Source of the DNA: Xestospongia muta
Lineage: Eukaryota > Porifera > Demospongiae > Haplosclerida > Petrosiidae
NCBI GenBank assembly: GCA_963693285.1
Contig: OY848918.1
Span: 8,373,156-8,437,155, forward strand
Direction: 5' to 3'
DNA: 64,000 nt
Shown: one piece after another, positions 45,296 to 57,083 of the stretch
How positions within the stretch are numbered: the first letter of the stretch is position 1
Layout of the letters: every line of letters starts with the position of its first letter
The notes under the pieces: generated by a model
The model's input: the letters and a program-made list of their open reading frames with translations, nothing else
Databases searched by the model: none
What the model was told of the DNA's origin: nothing
Position numbers and translations under genes: made by a program

Positions 45296-45960
45296 ACCAA
45301 TGTAATCAAAATAGATTAGTGTGTTGCAACATATTTGATTTCTCTTCTCTTACTTATCATAAGTGTGCTAATATATTATAACACAATATTTGTAGTTCAT
45401 TTCCTATAGTTACAAGTCTAGACTTGTAATCATGGAGTATGTCTCAGACACAAGGAGCACTCACTTGTACAATAACAGGCAGTATAGCAGAATAAATATC
45501 TCCTCCATCAGATAATAGTGCCATTACTACACTAACTTATATGATGACATCCCTCCTCCAGTGTCTCTTTACTCAACTAATAATAACCAGCCGTCTCAAA
45601 TACCTCTGTTCCATGGAGGAGATGAACCGCCTATATTAGCTTATGATAGACTGTGACTACACAATACTATGAAGTCAAGAAGAGCACATGACACCTTGTG
45701 TACCACCTCATAACTAGTACAACAGCAGAAGGAGACTAACTATTCCATCTTAACTTACCTCAATAATGATGATCAATTAATTAGAAAACATGATGTAATA
45801 AAATAAGATGATGAAAAAAAAAACTTTATAAATCATTATTATCACATGTCATGATATATCAACATTTCATTCTCTTCTTTGTTATTAACAGAGGCTATTT
45901 ATAAGAGGTGCTATGATGCAGCCTGAGTTAGGAGACTTGGAGAGATCAAGGAATTAACTG
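45296..45960 (+). pseudogene. Class L relic: Ig exon joined straight to tail exon
   Basis: Decayed leader (45318-45366, ATG lost), Ig exon start at about 45408 (TTACAAGTCTAGACTTGTAA, QGALTCTITGS) with stops, breaking near 45540 into tail exon 12 (GACATCCCTCCTCCAGTGTC, IPLFHGGDEPPI, YYEVK) with frameshifts. A last-exon piece at about 45891-45945 (RGAMMQPELGDLE) runs into repeat A. The tail part shares its junctions with 7650-8095. Confidence 0.65.
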
Positions 45961-46233
45961 GACCATTTACTTATATTACAAATGAATTAACAGATTTTAA
46001 AATGTTTATCACAAAACTAATCAGATCATCTTACAAATACATACACATGTACTTGTACTAGTAGACATCTACATCTCAACAACACCCACACATAACTCAA
46101 CAATTACTGGTTAGTATAGTTTACATTAACTATTATAACATTATATGATATATTTCATTTCCTCCTATATCATATATATATACTCCATATATTATTTATC
46201 CTTGCAAAAATGTAAATCCTACTGAGAAATAAG

Positions 46234-46283
<50 letters not shown>

Positions 46284-46604
46284 CACAAACTGACAACATA
46301 CATTGACAAGCACAGTATATTTGTTTATAGTACTAATTAATAGAAGGATAGCCTGTAGAAACAGTGATTAGCTACACTCTGCTGCTACCACAATAGTTAG
46401 ATTAAAGTTTACTTCAACTGATAATAATTAAAAAATGTATTGTTTATTTTATTTATTGATTGATTGATTGATTAGCATATGGTTATCATGTGTGTGTGAC
46501 CTTGTCTAGTAAAAACATGGCTGAGTAGAATTAATACAGCAATACAGTACAGCAATACAGAATTAATACAGCAATACAGTACAAATCTAAAGCGCTAATG
46601 TCGT
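45961..46604. repeat. Families A end, C and B fragments, (GA)n
   Basis: Family A end to about 46000, family C 46020-46280 including (GA)n 46229-46281, family B piece 46440-46540. 46530-46580 has a short tandem of AATACAGCAATACAG. Confidence 0.6.
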
Positions 46605-46770
46605 CATCGTCATCTAAATATCATGGTAAGTCTATTTACAAATAGGTAATATTACTTTTATGAATTTATAATAGCATCAAAATCACTGATAAATGTACAT
46701 AGTTCATATTCTACAACAGTAATGATCACAAGTGATTCATCTTGAATAAGTAAGTACAGATTCAGTGGTC
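46605..46770 (+). pseudogene. Class S exon 5 end and exon 6 fragment
   Basis: TCATCTAAATATCATG with a GTAAGT donor, then a TTATAATAG acceptor and ASKSLINVHSSYSTTVMITS, ending at GTAAGT. No further class S exons follow. Confidence 0.5.
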
Positions 46771-46799
46771 ATGCGTATTTTCATGCATATTATGTGCGT

Positions 46800-46940
46800 A
46801 TTGTAGTAACTGACCTTCAACCAGGCTAAAAGCAGTCATAAAATTATCCTGCTTAAGATTTTTCTGGTTTTTCCTCCCTGCAAAATTTAGAGAAATTATT
46901 GTAATATATCTCCTTCCATTACTTAATCAATGTTTGTTAA
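46800..46940. repeat. Repeat D, second copy
   Basis: See 5405-5550. Confidence 0.5.
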
Positions 46941-46944
46941 AACA

Positions 46945-47175
46945 TTGAATAATGAAGTAAGACATAATTAATTCAGTCCATGATAAATATATTTGATAAA
47001 CAAACCAACTGGAGCTGGAGCTAAGCAAAAAGGAGCTGGAGGTATAATATATGCTGAACTAGGCAATGTTCCTAAGAACAGACCAATGGCACCTCCTAGA
47101 TCAAATTTAGATCAGTCTGTTATCTACTCTGATATCAATCAATGTGTCAACTGGCCCTAATAAGATATCACATGT
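46945..47175 (+). pseudogene. Class L exon 13-14 fragment
   Basis: End of exon 13 (LNNE, GTAAGA donor), then INKPTGAGAKQKGAGGIIYA onward with IIYAELGNVPKNRP and QSVIYSDI, ending in a damaged donor region (TCAATCAATG insertion). Both ITIM-like motifs remain readable. Confidence 0.6.
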
Positions 47176-47765
47176 ATATTTTAATGTTAATATACATTGT
47201 GTACATAGAGTCTATTCAAGTTCATATTACCAGATTAAGAAAGGCTTGCTAGGAACCATTGAGGATTACCTCCAATTTTCACTGTTGGAAATATCTATGT
47301 GACATGACATCATGACTAATGTCTAGTGATAGTTGTTGAATAACTGGATAATTAGTAACTATTATAGTACATACCTTCACCTGAATTGTTATTAGTCAAT
47401 TTATATTACTATTGTATTCCTTAATTAATGTGTCTTGTAGGCAGGAACCAGTCTCACCCCACTTCCAATATAATATCAACCAGACCATTTAGTGGCATTA
47501 CATAATATGAATCTCAATTCTCATGTGCTACTCCTCATTTGAAACATATTAAAAGTTAGCTTAATTTTCTTTTTCAAAAAAATAATTGTAGATCTAATAT
47601 ATTATATTAGTTGTAAGTTTCAATGAAGATTCTGTTGCACTAATGATAGTGTAATGGCATTGTGAAGAGGATTAAAGACACACAACATGTTTTATATAAT
47701 GATATATTGTCTGGAGTTGTTCATACCTTCTCCTTAAATGTAACATGCAAATCAAGAAAAGTGTC
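47176..47765. other. Gene-free spacer
   Basis: No feature recognised. Confidence 0.35.
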
Positions 47766-48041
47766 CTATTGTAGCAAATAAATGGAGCTAGTATTAGCAA
47801 TAGCTGTGGCTATGAGAATAGGAAGAAGAGGAAAATCTGCCTGATGTTGTGAATATCTATCATGTTTGAATGGTACTGTTATGATTGTGACATTACTAAC
47901 TAACCTAGGTAAAGGTATAGTGTAGTAATTAATAAAATGTACAATGCTGTCTGTGTACCTGCAATTTAATATAATTGTTAATATATTATTAATTAAAATG
48001 TGATCAATTACATTGTTTATTGTGATAAACCTATTGATCAA
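47766..48041 (-). CDS. Unidentified ORF over the conserved 120-bp segment
   Basis: Minus-strand frame RLVSNVTIITVPFKHDRYSQ, HQADFPLLPILIATAIA to a TAG at 47766, preceded by a TTTACCTAG acceptor. Matches in the opposite orientation 3601-3725 and, in the same orientation relative to repeats, 19220-19345 and 59690-59815, which have stops. It could be an exon of the third receptor class. Weakly supported. Confidence 0.25.
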   Translation of the reverse strand: MINRFITINNVIDHILINNILTIILNCRYTDSIVHFINYYTIPLPRLVSNVTIITVPFKHDRYSQHQADFPLLPILIATAIANTSSIYLLQ

Positions 48042-48059
48042 TATAGTTATTAATTAACC

Positions 48060-48160
48060 AATGCAGTTATTAATACTACTAATACCAGTGTTATTATTAC
48101 TGGACTAACTCCTGGTCAATATTACAATATTAATACCATTGGACCATTGAATATATTGGT
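48060..48160 (+). pseudogene. FN3 C-terminal fragment, third type
   Basis: INTTNTSVIITGLTPGQYYN then INTIGPLN; plus-strand counterpart of 19015-19115. Confidence 0.45.
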
Positions 48161-48509
48161 TAAGCACTTTAGTGCATTTCATATAATATTGTAAACATAT
48201 AGATTAATTTTTAGTTACAAATACCATAATACATAATAACAATGCCATGTTTTTTATCGTGTCAATACATCTGTATTAATATTTATTGATTTTGATTTTA
48301 CTTCCAACAATAACATAAAATATTGAGTTCAATTAAAAATACATATTATAACTATCCAAACTATTTATTTTAATTATACATACACAATTTATTGTTTAGG
48401 TGTAGTACTAACTGGACTCATTACCAATATATACAAAGTATTGTGACCTTGTTATTATATCAACAATGATATATCTCGTGTGACCACACATTTAATACTT
48501 ACCATATCT
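48161..48509. other. Spacer
   Basis: No feature seen. Confidence 0.3.
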
Positions 48510-48605
48510 TTTCACATTTGCTATGAAGAGAAGGAGCCACACCTCACATCATTATAAAGACATTTAAGTTACCAGAGAGAAAGGAAATATACTGGTTATA
48601 CATAT
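48510..48605 (+). pseudogene. Ancient class S tail relic upstream of the gene
   Basis: GCTATGAAGAGAAGGAGCCA, ACATTTAAGTTACCAGAGAG, AAGGAAATATACTGG: closest of the three relics to the class S tail codons. Confidence 0.5.
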
Positions 48606-48814
48606 TACATGTATTTTACATGTATTTAGTTGAATATATTTTCAAAGTATTACAATGATTGAGGCTATCAAAGATCTTACATGAACAGTCATCTCACCAA
48701 AACTTCCTGTACTAAAAATTTGACTTTAACTGGTAGCCTACTTTTTATTTGCAGCTGTAAACATATTACTAACATTGTACTATGTAGCTTATAAAACGAT
48801 TGTTTCTTAAATAA

Positions 48815-49013
48815 TTCACTGATATTACACATATTTATTTACATAAATATAGTAAACATTTGTGTTGCTATGCATACCTCATTTAATGAAAGTAAACAAT
48901 ATCAATATTATACATTGTTGTCATTATTTATATAGTTATACTAATAATACAATTTTGAACGTTATACTAAACTCAACCTATTAACACGTAGCATATTACC
49001 GCCCACAGATAAA
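48815..49013 (+). promoter_or_regulatory. Class S promoter/5' region
   Basis: As 8541-8734; CCGCCC at 48999-49004, ATG at 49014. Confidence 0.5.
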
Positions 49014-50405
49014 ATGGTGAGGTATGACGCAACAGTTGTTTATCTTCTCTTCCTTGTCATAGGTAAGTGTATCTTATGCTGTTATGAACAAAATGTACAA
49101 TGCTATAAATATCGTTATATATAGTTTATATAGAAGCTTCAGTTACAAGTCTAGACTGTAATCATGAAGTATGTCCACAGACACAAGGAGCACTCACTTG
49201 TACAATAACAGGAAGTGTAGCAGCTTGGTATTCTCCTCCATCAGATAGTACTCCCATTGCTACAGTCACTTCTGGACAAGTTAGTAATGTTGATAATACT
49301 GGGTTTACTGCTTCTCTTGTGAGCAATACTTCTGGACTAACAACTATTTTAAGCTTTATTGCCACTACTGATAAGAATGGAACACAAGTCAGTTGTGTTG
49401 ATGTAATAGATACAAACTCAATGACTTGTACTATTATGATATCAGGTATGTCACTAACAATATCATATATAACTAACATGTACTATCATTATAAGGTCCT
49501 GCAAGTGATGTTCCTACAGGACTGGGTTTTACAGCTCTCACAAACATTTCAGTCACTCTCTACTGGTCACCTACTCTTCATCCTAACTGTATAGTTAACT
49601 ACACTGTTGAGATCAGAACAACCAGTGATAATATATTGATCAATAGTCTTAGTACTGGTAGTAATATAACCAGTATTAATGTGTCTACTGGTCTCAATCA
49701 GTCAGTAGAGTATCAATACAGAGTAGTAGGGTCTGATGCTATCAACAGATTAGGACCCTATAGTGAATATACTATGTTCTCTCTGGATGGTAAGAATTAA
49801 TTAGTTTTAATATTATAATAAGTAATGTGCTTTATTAGTTCTAGAAGCTGTACCACTAATCACTTATGCAATTACAAACAACATAGACAGCTATAATATT
49901 TTTATTTTTTGGGAGGTATATTATTTATAATTACTTGAAATATTATTCTAGTTTCATTTAGTCTCCTCCTCTCTCCTCTCGTCCTCCTCTCTTGTACTAC
50001 AAAGTCTATCACAACATATCAGGTTCACTAACTGCTAATATAACTACTGTTACTAACATTACATTGACTGGAGTACTAGTTGGATATACCTACATTATAA
50101 CAGTGGTACCAGTTAATATACTAGGAGATGGATACCCTAATAAGACTATAGGTTATTTAAATATAATTATAAAGTGTGTTATGCTTATTTCTCATATAGT
50201 TATCATTCCTAATGAGGAATCAATAATAACTAGTACTAGAGTTGTCATATCCTCATCTAAATATCATAGTAAGACTATCTACAAATAGGTAATATTACTT
50301 ATATAAACTATAATAGTATCAAAATCATTGATAATTATACATTGTTCATATTCTACAACAGTAATGATCACAAGTGATTCATACAGAATATGTAAGTATT
50401 GATTC

Positions 50406-50440
<35 letters not shown>

Positions 50441-51003
50441 GAATATAGCAACTACATGTACATGTCCTTTCAAGTCTTCATCAACTTCAACAAGTACTAT
50501 GTCTTCACACTCAACTAGCAGTATGTCATATATAATCTCATTGAACATTATCTATTTTTTTACATTGTAGATACAATTTATTTAAGTTCTTTAATGATTT
50601 CTACTTTGAAAGTGACTGTATCTTCAACTGTAACTAATTCAACTTGTCCAGGTACATTATAATAATAGTTAAAGTTTATATAATTCTCTTGCCCATTACA
50701 GCTATTGTAAACCAACAAACATCATGTTTAGCAGGTAATAAAACAAACATGTTACATTAATAAATTATTTACTTAACAGTGAGTATACCAGTCAGTATGT
50801 TCCTCTCTTCTCTATTAACTGCTGTTATTACTACACTTATTGTCTATCTCATTATGAGGAGGAGGAGCTACAATAAAGACACTCCACCCATTACTACTAC
50901 CCAATTAGGTCCAATATATGATGATGTTAAGTTACCAGAGACCTTAGAACAAAAAGAGATCATTGAATTACAAGGAAATACTGCTTATGGATATATTACT
51001 TAG
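49014..51003 (+). CDS. Class S receptor, intact
   Basis: Exons 49014-49062, 49134-49445, 49496-49789, 49839-49915, 49962-50268, 50317-50391, 50449-50520, 50571-50651, 50702-50734, 50780-51003; 1524 nt, 507 aa. Leader MVRYDATVVYLLFLVIG. Ig-like domain with CNHEVCPQTQ and NGTQVSC. FN3-1 lacks one Pro codon (YWSPTLHP). FN3-2 YYKVYHNISGSLTANITTVT. Stalk TTCTCPFKSSSTSTSTMSS. TM about 440-459, then MRRRS. Tail GPIYDDVKLPETLEQKEIIE with Tyr480, and Tyr503 in YGYIT (terminal Thr instead of Asn). An (AT)n tract lies in intron 6. Acts at the cell surface by inference; partners unknown. Confidence 0.88.
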
Positions 51004-51199
51004 AGAATTTCATACTTTATATCATAAAAAAGACATTTTTGAATATAATTGTGTCAATTTTTAAGTGTTACACGTATAAGTTATACATAATATTTGATGA
51101 AAATTAGATTTTATTAATTTAAATGACCTAAGATGGTAAGTATGTTGAGACTAAAGAGAGACTTGTAGTTATTATTACAATAAAAATGGAGATTAATAA
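51004..51199. other. 3' flank
   Basis: Part of the 361-600 type flank with the TGATGTCA words deleted. Confidence 0.35.
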
Positions 51200-51731
51200 C
51201 TTCAGGTCAGTAAGATTGGTAAATGTACATAATCCTTTTAACAAATGCAGCAAGATTTAACAGAAATTTAATTTATTTTATGTTGATTATGTTAAGAATC
51301 TATAAATCCTTTATACTAGACTCCACATCTTTATTGCTCAACATATATAATTTTGTAATTTGTTCAAACAACACTTGCAGTTATTACTCAATAAACTTCA
51401 TTCAATTTCTAGTTTGATTGTTTCCACTTTCACAGTGAAAGTATTTTAATGAGTAAATAATCTTTATCATTAGTCAGTAAAGTGGAAGTATAATGCAATG
51501 TTAATTCTCCTATATATTATTAGTAAAAGAATTCTCATCAAAGGTCCAGCAATTGCTTTAAAACACATACAATACAAGCATGTCAAACTCAAATTTGTAT
51601 ATTGACCAATTAATCCTAATATAAACTCAACTCACATAACACACCACCTCCAAATATAAATAAGTCTAACAGGTATCATTGTTGTTCATAAATCGATTGT
51701 GTCATAATGATAGTCTACCTATCAAGTCAAA
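51200..51731 (+). promoter_or_regulatory. Class L 5' region, diverged
   Basis: Matches 27441-28015; the TATA-like box reads CATAAAT (51688-51694) here. Confidence 0.45.
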
Positions 51732-52990
51732 ATGAAAAAGTATAGTATAATATTGATTTGTCTTCTCTTACCAGTCATAAGTGAGTCAATATATTATAAC
51801 ACAATATTTGTAATTTATTTCTTATGGTTTATATAGAAGCTTCAGTTATAAGTCTAGACTGTAATCATGGAGTATGTCCACAGACACAAGGAGCACTCAC
51901 TTGTACAATAACAGGAAGTAGAGCATATTGGTATTCTCTTCCATTTGCTACAGTAAGTTCTGGACAAATAAATAATAATAATACTGTGTTTACTGCTGCT
52001 CTTGTGAGTGTTAATAAACCTGGACTAACAACTAATTTAAGTTTTATTGCCACTACTGATAAGAATGGAACACAAGTCAGGTGTGTTGATGTAGTAGATA
52101 CAAACTCAATGATTTGTTATGATGTTATGTATGTCGTTAACAATATCATATATAACTAACATGTACTATCAATATAAGGTCCTCCAAGTGATGCTCCTAC
52201 AGGACTGGTTGTTACAGGTCACACAACCATTTAGTCATCTTTACTGGTCACCTCCTACTCTTCATCCTAACTGTATAGTTAACTACACTGTTGAGATCAT
52301 GACAACCAGTGATAATATATTGATCAGTAATCTTAATACTAGTAGTAATGTCAGCTGGATTTATCTACATTATAAGAGTGGTACCAGTTAATATACTAGG
52401 AGATGGATACCCTAATAAGACTATAGGTTATTTAAATATTATTATAAAATATGTTATGTTTACTTCTCATACAGTTATCATTCCTGATGAGGAACCAATA
52501 ATTACTAGTACTAGTATTGTAACAATATCATCTGAACATTGTAAAAGTGTTCAATATAACATAAAAAATTAATTACATATCATTTGTATTAGTAACACCA
52601 GTAAATGTAACTAGTCTCTTTTCTACAACTGTAAGTGATACATCAATTATTAGTAAGTGTAAAACATTTATTATCACTTACTTAATGATGAGTATAGAAA
52701 CTTTGGTCCCTTTGATGTCTTTATTACAAAGTGCAACTAAAACAAGTACAATATCTTTAAACTCAACAGGTATGTCCTTAGAAATTATTATAATTTAAGT
52801 ATTACAATATAATGAAATGTCTATTTCTATTTGACAATAGCAGTAATCTCTACCACAACATCAATAACATCTACTGAAATGTATTATGTTATTGGGACTG
52901 TTGGAAGTATTATTGTTTTCATACTAATTACTGTAGTACTAGTTCTAACTGGTTGTATAATGATTAGAAGACAAAATAAAAGTCAGGTGT
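51732..52990 (+). pseudogene. Class L receptor with chimeric FN3 and no tail
   Basis: Exon 1 51732-51780 (MKKYSIILICLLLPVI), Ig exon from 51837. The Ig exon end is damaged (MICYDVMY; the usual TMTCTIMISG and donor phase are lost), and the next exon, from 52179, has a frameshift with TAG. FN3-1 is cut at about 52352 and joined inside FN3-2b (SSNVSWIYLHYKSGTS in one frame), making one hybrid FN3. Exon 6 52593-52652 and exon 7 52698-52769 are intact, exon 8 is deleted, TM exon 52841-52981 is intact (IGTVGSIIVFILITVVLVLT). The tail is gone: homology ends at about 53015 where the segmental duplication starts. Confidence 0.75.
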
Positions 52991-54202
52991 TCCTATAATT
53001 ACTTAATCCTTTTCTTAATTACTTAATCAATTTCGATCACTCTTGTCTGGAACCAGTAAAACATCATAACCATGGCAACTGTGATGAGATCAATGATAGT
53101 GGAGGGTGGACCATGAATCTTATTACAGATGTTATTGGTTTACAATTCCACCAATTTTATCCTCCCAATTAATTCACTTGTTATGTTTCCTATAATAATA
53201 TATTCAATCTGTTAATAATATTCACGATCTTGGTTTTGACTCCTTTTGACCATTTGTAGTCAATATATTGTATTACTTGAGAGAAAGAGAGAGAGAAAAT
53301 TTATATACTAAAGTTATCCTCTCGTATAACACATATATATAATATATATATACCAGACTATCTGTTGATCCCAAAACCATTTATTGTATCATGTAATATA
53401 TATATTATTGTTAGATATAAATTCATGTACAGTAACACATCAATTGAACTTCAGCACCTATTAGACTATTTAGATTAGATTAAGAGTAGTCATTATTATA
53501 TCAATATCATTGTATATGTAGACTAGCTCCATGAGTAACTTGTCCTAAAATGATGTCATCCTACTGATCTCTATTCTCTAAACCCTAACTCCTAAACATA
53601 GCAACACACTTTAGAATAGTAACCATGTACATGGAACATTGGTACATAATGCATTACACATAGATAAGCCCTATTTGTAACATATCCATTGTCAATGATC
53701 ATTGTACAGACATATACTTGTAATAATCTATATAGTAATATCTGTACAGTAACAGTGTTGGAATTTAATTGGATTTAATGTACATGTATTAAATAATATA
53801 TGAGTACCTCTAGTGGGTTTCATATGTAACCTGAATAGTTGTTCCCTTTACGTACATTCAATATGATGATACTGCTTCTATAAATAGTAAATAGCATGTC
53901 GTGTGTTTCTATAAATTTAGTATTTAGAATTGTCATGGTTACATTCAATTAGGCATTACCTCTATTGTTATATGTATATATAATACAGATCTGTTTGATC
54001 ATGTTGATGAGGTATATCATTATTGTTGACTTTAATATATATATATAAAGCACATCCAAATCATTTGGCCATATTGATAAAGTAATATATCATTAATGTC
54101 AAATACAATATTAGAAAAGATTTTTTTCATTTTTAAATCAATTCCTTCCACAAAGTATACGACATTGAGGTTACTAAACTAACATTTTCAAAACAAAATT
54201 CT

Positions 54203-54429
54203 CTAATTGATTAGCTTATTTAATAAATAATATTGAAGAGGAGGTTCATACATTATTGGATCATCTTGGATAAGCACTATGAGGACACTTCTGGATACCA
54301 AAAGACTAGGGGAAGGAGGTTCAAGAAGGGAGATATGAGCCTTAGAGATGTTGCTGAGAGATCTTGATGATATATTGATGCTACATTCTGTGCCTGTGCT
54401 ATTATGTAGGTATGATGCAATTGTCATCC
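54203..54429 (-). CDS. Unidentified conserved terminal exon (copy 2)
   Basis: Counterpart of 13831-14057: same length, open, with G4A, L5S, K22R, D61E and P64L differences. Begins MTIASYLHNSTGTECSINIS and ends YYLLNKLIN. Function not recognised. Confidence 0.4.
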
Positions 54430-55079
54430 TACTATCTTGTTTGCATTCTTTGTATTGGACTGATAATACCCATCCCTACATTTACTTCATTTTTTAAAAA
54501 TATTTTTTTACTAGTTTGCTTGTTTTTTTTTTAATATAAATGTTTTGATAGTGAATTGTGAAAGCTTTGGTAAATACGCTGGATAACAATGAGATTCCAT
54601 GTTTAACCAGCTCACACAAAACGTTCTTATATATTATGATGAAGACATTATTATTAATAACTAATTAAATAAAGTGATAAAAGGAAAGTAGCTGGGAACT
54701 TAGAACTATTTCATCATAGGTTATGGCATTGATACTCTATGGTTATGAACAACAAGTAAAATCAATGAATCTTAGCTAGGCTTACAGTCACTGGTTTATC
54801 AACCATAGAACAATGATTCTGAAACTTCTTTTAAGCTCAACATCAAAGTAGGAAATAGTCTATACTTACTGCCAGAAGTAGGAGACTAATATTCTCAGGT
54901 TGCATCTGTTTCTTTCCTTTAATATTAATTATTCATAATGACTTCTCTAATAGATAGTAAATACTGAAATTACCTGATTCTGTATCAAAAGCGCTCAAAA
55001 TGTGAGATACAAAAGAAGAAAGTTCATTTCAAATTGTACTAGATTGTGAAAATGATGGCAAAACTTTTACTTTAATTAT

Positions 55080-55214
55080 TTACTTACTATTATTACTTAT
55101 TGTTATAACAAAACAATAAGAATTGTATAGCAATTCAGTATTTTCACCAACTTCTACTGTGATGCTTAGAAACAGTGCTTTAGCCTGTAAATCAGTCACA
55201 ACATAAGCATTACC
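55080..55214 (-). CDS. Unidentified exon (copy 2)
   Basis: Counterpart of 14709-14840: GNAYVVTDLQAKALFLSITV, EVGENTELLYNSYCF; three nt longer near its end and still open. Confidence 0.35.
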   Translation of the reverse strand, partial: GNAYVVTDLQAKALFLSITVEVGENTELLYNSYCFVITISNNSK

Positions 55215-55387
55215 CTAGAAAGGAAGACTGACAAGTATTGAGACATTATAATGTGTTTTGGTTGAGATATTCTGTGTTTTTTGCCAATACAATTAATGAT
55301 CAATTCGCACCATCTCTACATAAGGCACTGCTTTCGTGTGCCTGATATTATATTGAGCAATCTTTACAATGACAATAGCAGTAATCA

Positions 55388-55720
55388 CTACCAAATGATT
55401 ATTACTAAATTATTATCAGATGATAATGTGACAACACTAGTATTCATAATTATTGATTCTTTAGAAATGATAACTGTATGAGAAGTAAACATAACACACT
55501 TTATAATAATATTTAAATAACCTATAGTCTTATTAGGGTATCCATCTCCTAGTATATTAACTGGTACCACTGTTATAATGTAGATATATCCAGCTAGTAC
55601 TCCAGTCAATGTAATGTTAGTAACAGTAGTTATATCAACAATTAGTGAACCTGATATGTTGTGATAGACTTTGTAGTACAAGAGAGGAGGACGAGAGGAG
55701 AGAGGAGGTGACTAAATGAA
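55388..55720 (-). pseudogene. FN3-2b exon fragment (copy 2)
   Basis: YYKVYHNISGSLIVDITTVT through GDGYPNKTIGYLNIIIK to the same inverted junction with a plus-strand TM-exon start as 15000-15030. Confidence 0.65.
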
Positions 55721-55814
55721 ACTAGAATATTATCAATTAATTATAAATATTATACCTCCCAAAAAATAAAATAATATAGTCATCTATGCTCTTTGTAATT
55801 GTATAAGTGATTAG

Positions 55815-56085
55815 TGGTACAGTTTGTAGAACTATTAAAGCACATTACTTAAGATATTTAAAACATTTGATTCTTACCATCTAGAGTAAACTCAATATTG
55901 ACTATAGGGTCCTATTGATAATATCAGGCCCTACTACTCTGTACTGATACTCTAGACTACTGGCTGAGAGAGATCAGTAGATACATTAATACTGGTGATA
56001 TTACTACCAGTACTAAGACTACTGATTAATGAATATATTATCACTGGTTGTCCTGATCTCAACATTGTAGACAATTATAGCATAT
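55815..56085 (-). pseudogene. FN3-1 / FN3-2a fragments (copy 2)
   Basis: Same damaged exons as 15560-15840; here also an extra TGAATAT near 56030. Confidence 0.6.
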
Positions 56086-56214
56086 GATAAACTGACACAC
56101 ACATAACGCGCATAATTAGGTTAAATGAATCTCTCTTTAGTTTCAATATACTTACCATCCTAGGTCTTTTGAATTAATAAAATCTAATTTTCATCAAACA
56201 ATATATATAACTTG

Positions 56215-56460
56215 TATATGTAACACTTAAAAATGGGGGTGGTTCTTGGTGTAACTTGACTATGATGACATTATGATGAAATGACACATAGTGATGTCAT
56301 CACATATTATGACATCATCTAAACCCTAAACCAAACCTAACATTATTAGCTCTATGACACATAGTGATGTCATCATAGAACAAGTTGTTACATCATCAGT
56401 CGAGTTACACCAAGAAGCACCCAAAAATTGACACAATCATATCCAAAAATGTCTATTTTA
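56215..56460. repeat. TGATGTCA-rich 3' flank
   Basis: Third copy of the segment at 361-540 and 15960-16200. Confidence 0.45.
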
Positions 56461-56481
56461 TGAGATAAAGTATGAAATTCC

Positions 56482-57043
56482 CTAATTAATATATCCATAA
56501 GCAGTATTTTCTTTTAAATCAATGATCTCTTTTTGTTGTGAGTTTTCTGGTAACTTAATATTATCATATATTGGACCTAATTGGGTAGTAGTAGTGGATG
56601 GAGTGTCTTTATTGTAGCTCCTCCTTCTCATAATGAGATAGAAAATAAGTGTAGTAATAATAGCAGTTAATAGAGAAGAGAGGAACATACTGACTGGTAT
56701 ACTCACTGTTAAGTAAATAATTCAGTAATGTAACATGTTTGTATATTACCGGCTAAACATGAGGTTTGTTGGTTTACATTAGCTGTGATAGACAAGATAA
56801 TTATAAAAATTTTAGTTCTATTATTACTATGTACCTGGACATGTTGAAGTAGTTACAGTTGAAGATACAGTCACTTTCAAAGTAGAAATCATTAAAGAAC
56901 TTAAATAAATTGTATCTACAATGTAAAAAATAGATAGTGTTCAATGAGATTATATATGACATACTGCTAGTTGACTGTGAAGACATAGTACTTGTTGAAG
57001 TTGACAAGGACTTGAAAGGACATGTATACGTAGTCGCTATATT

Positions 57044-57083
<40 letters not shown>

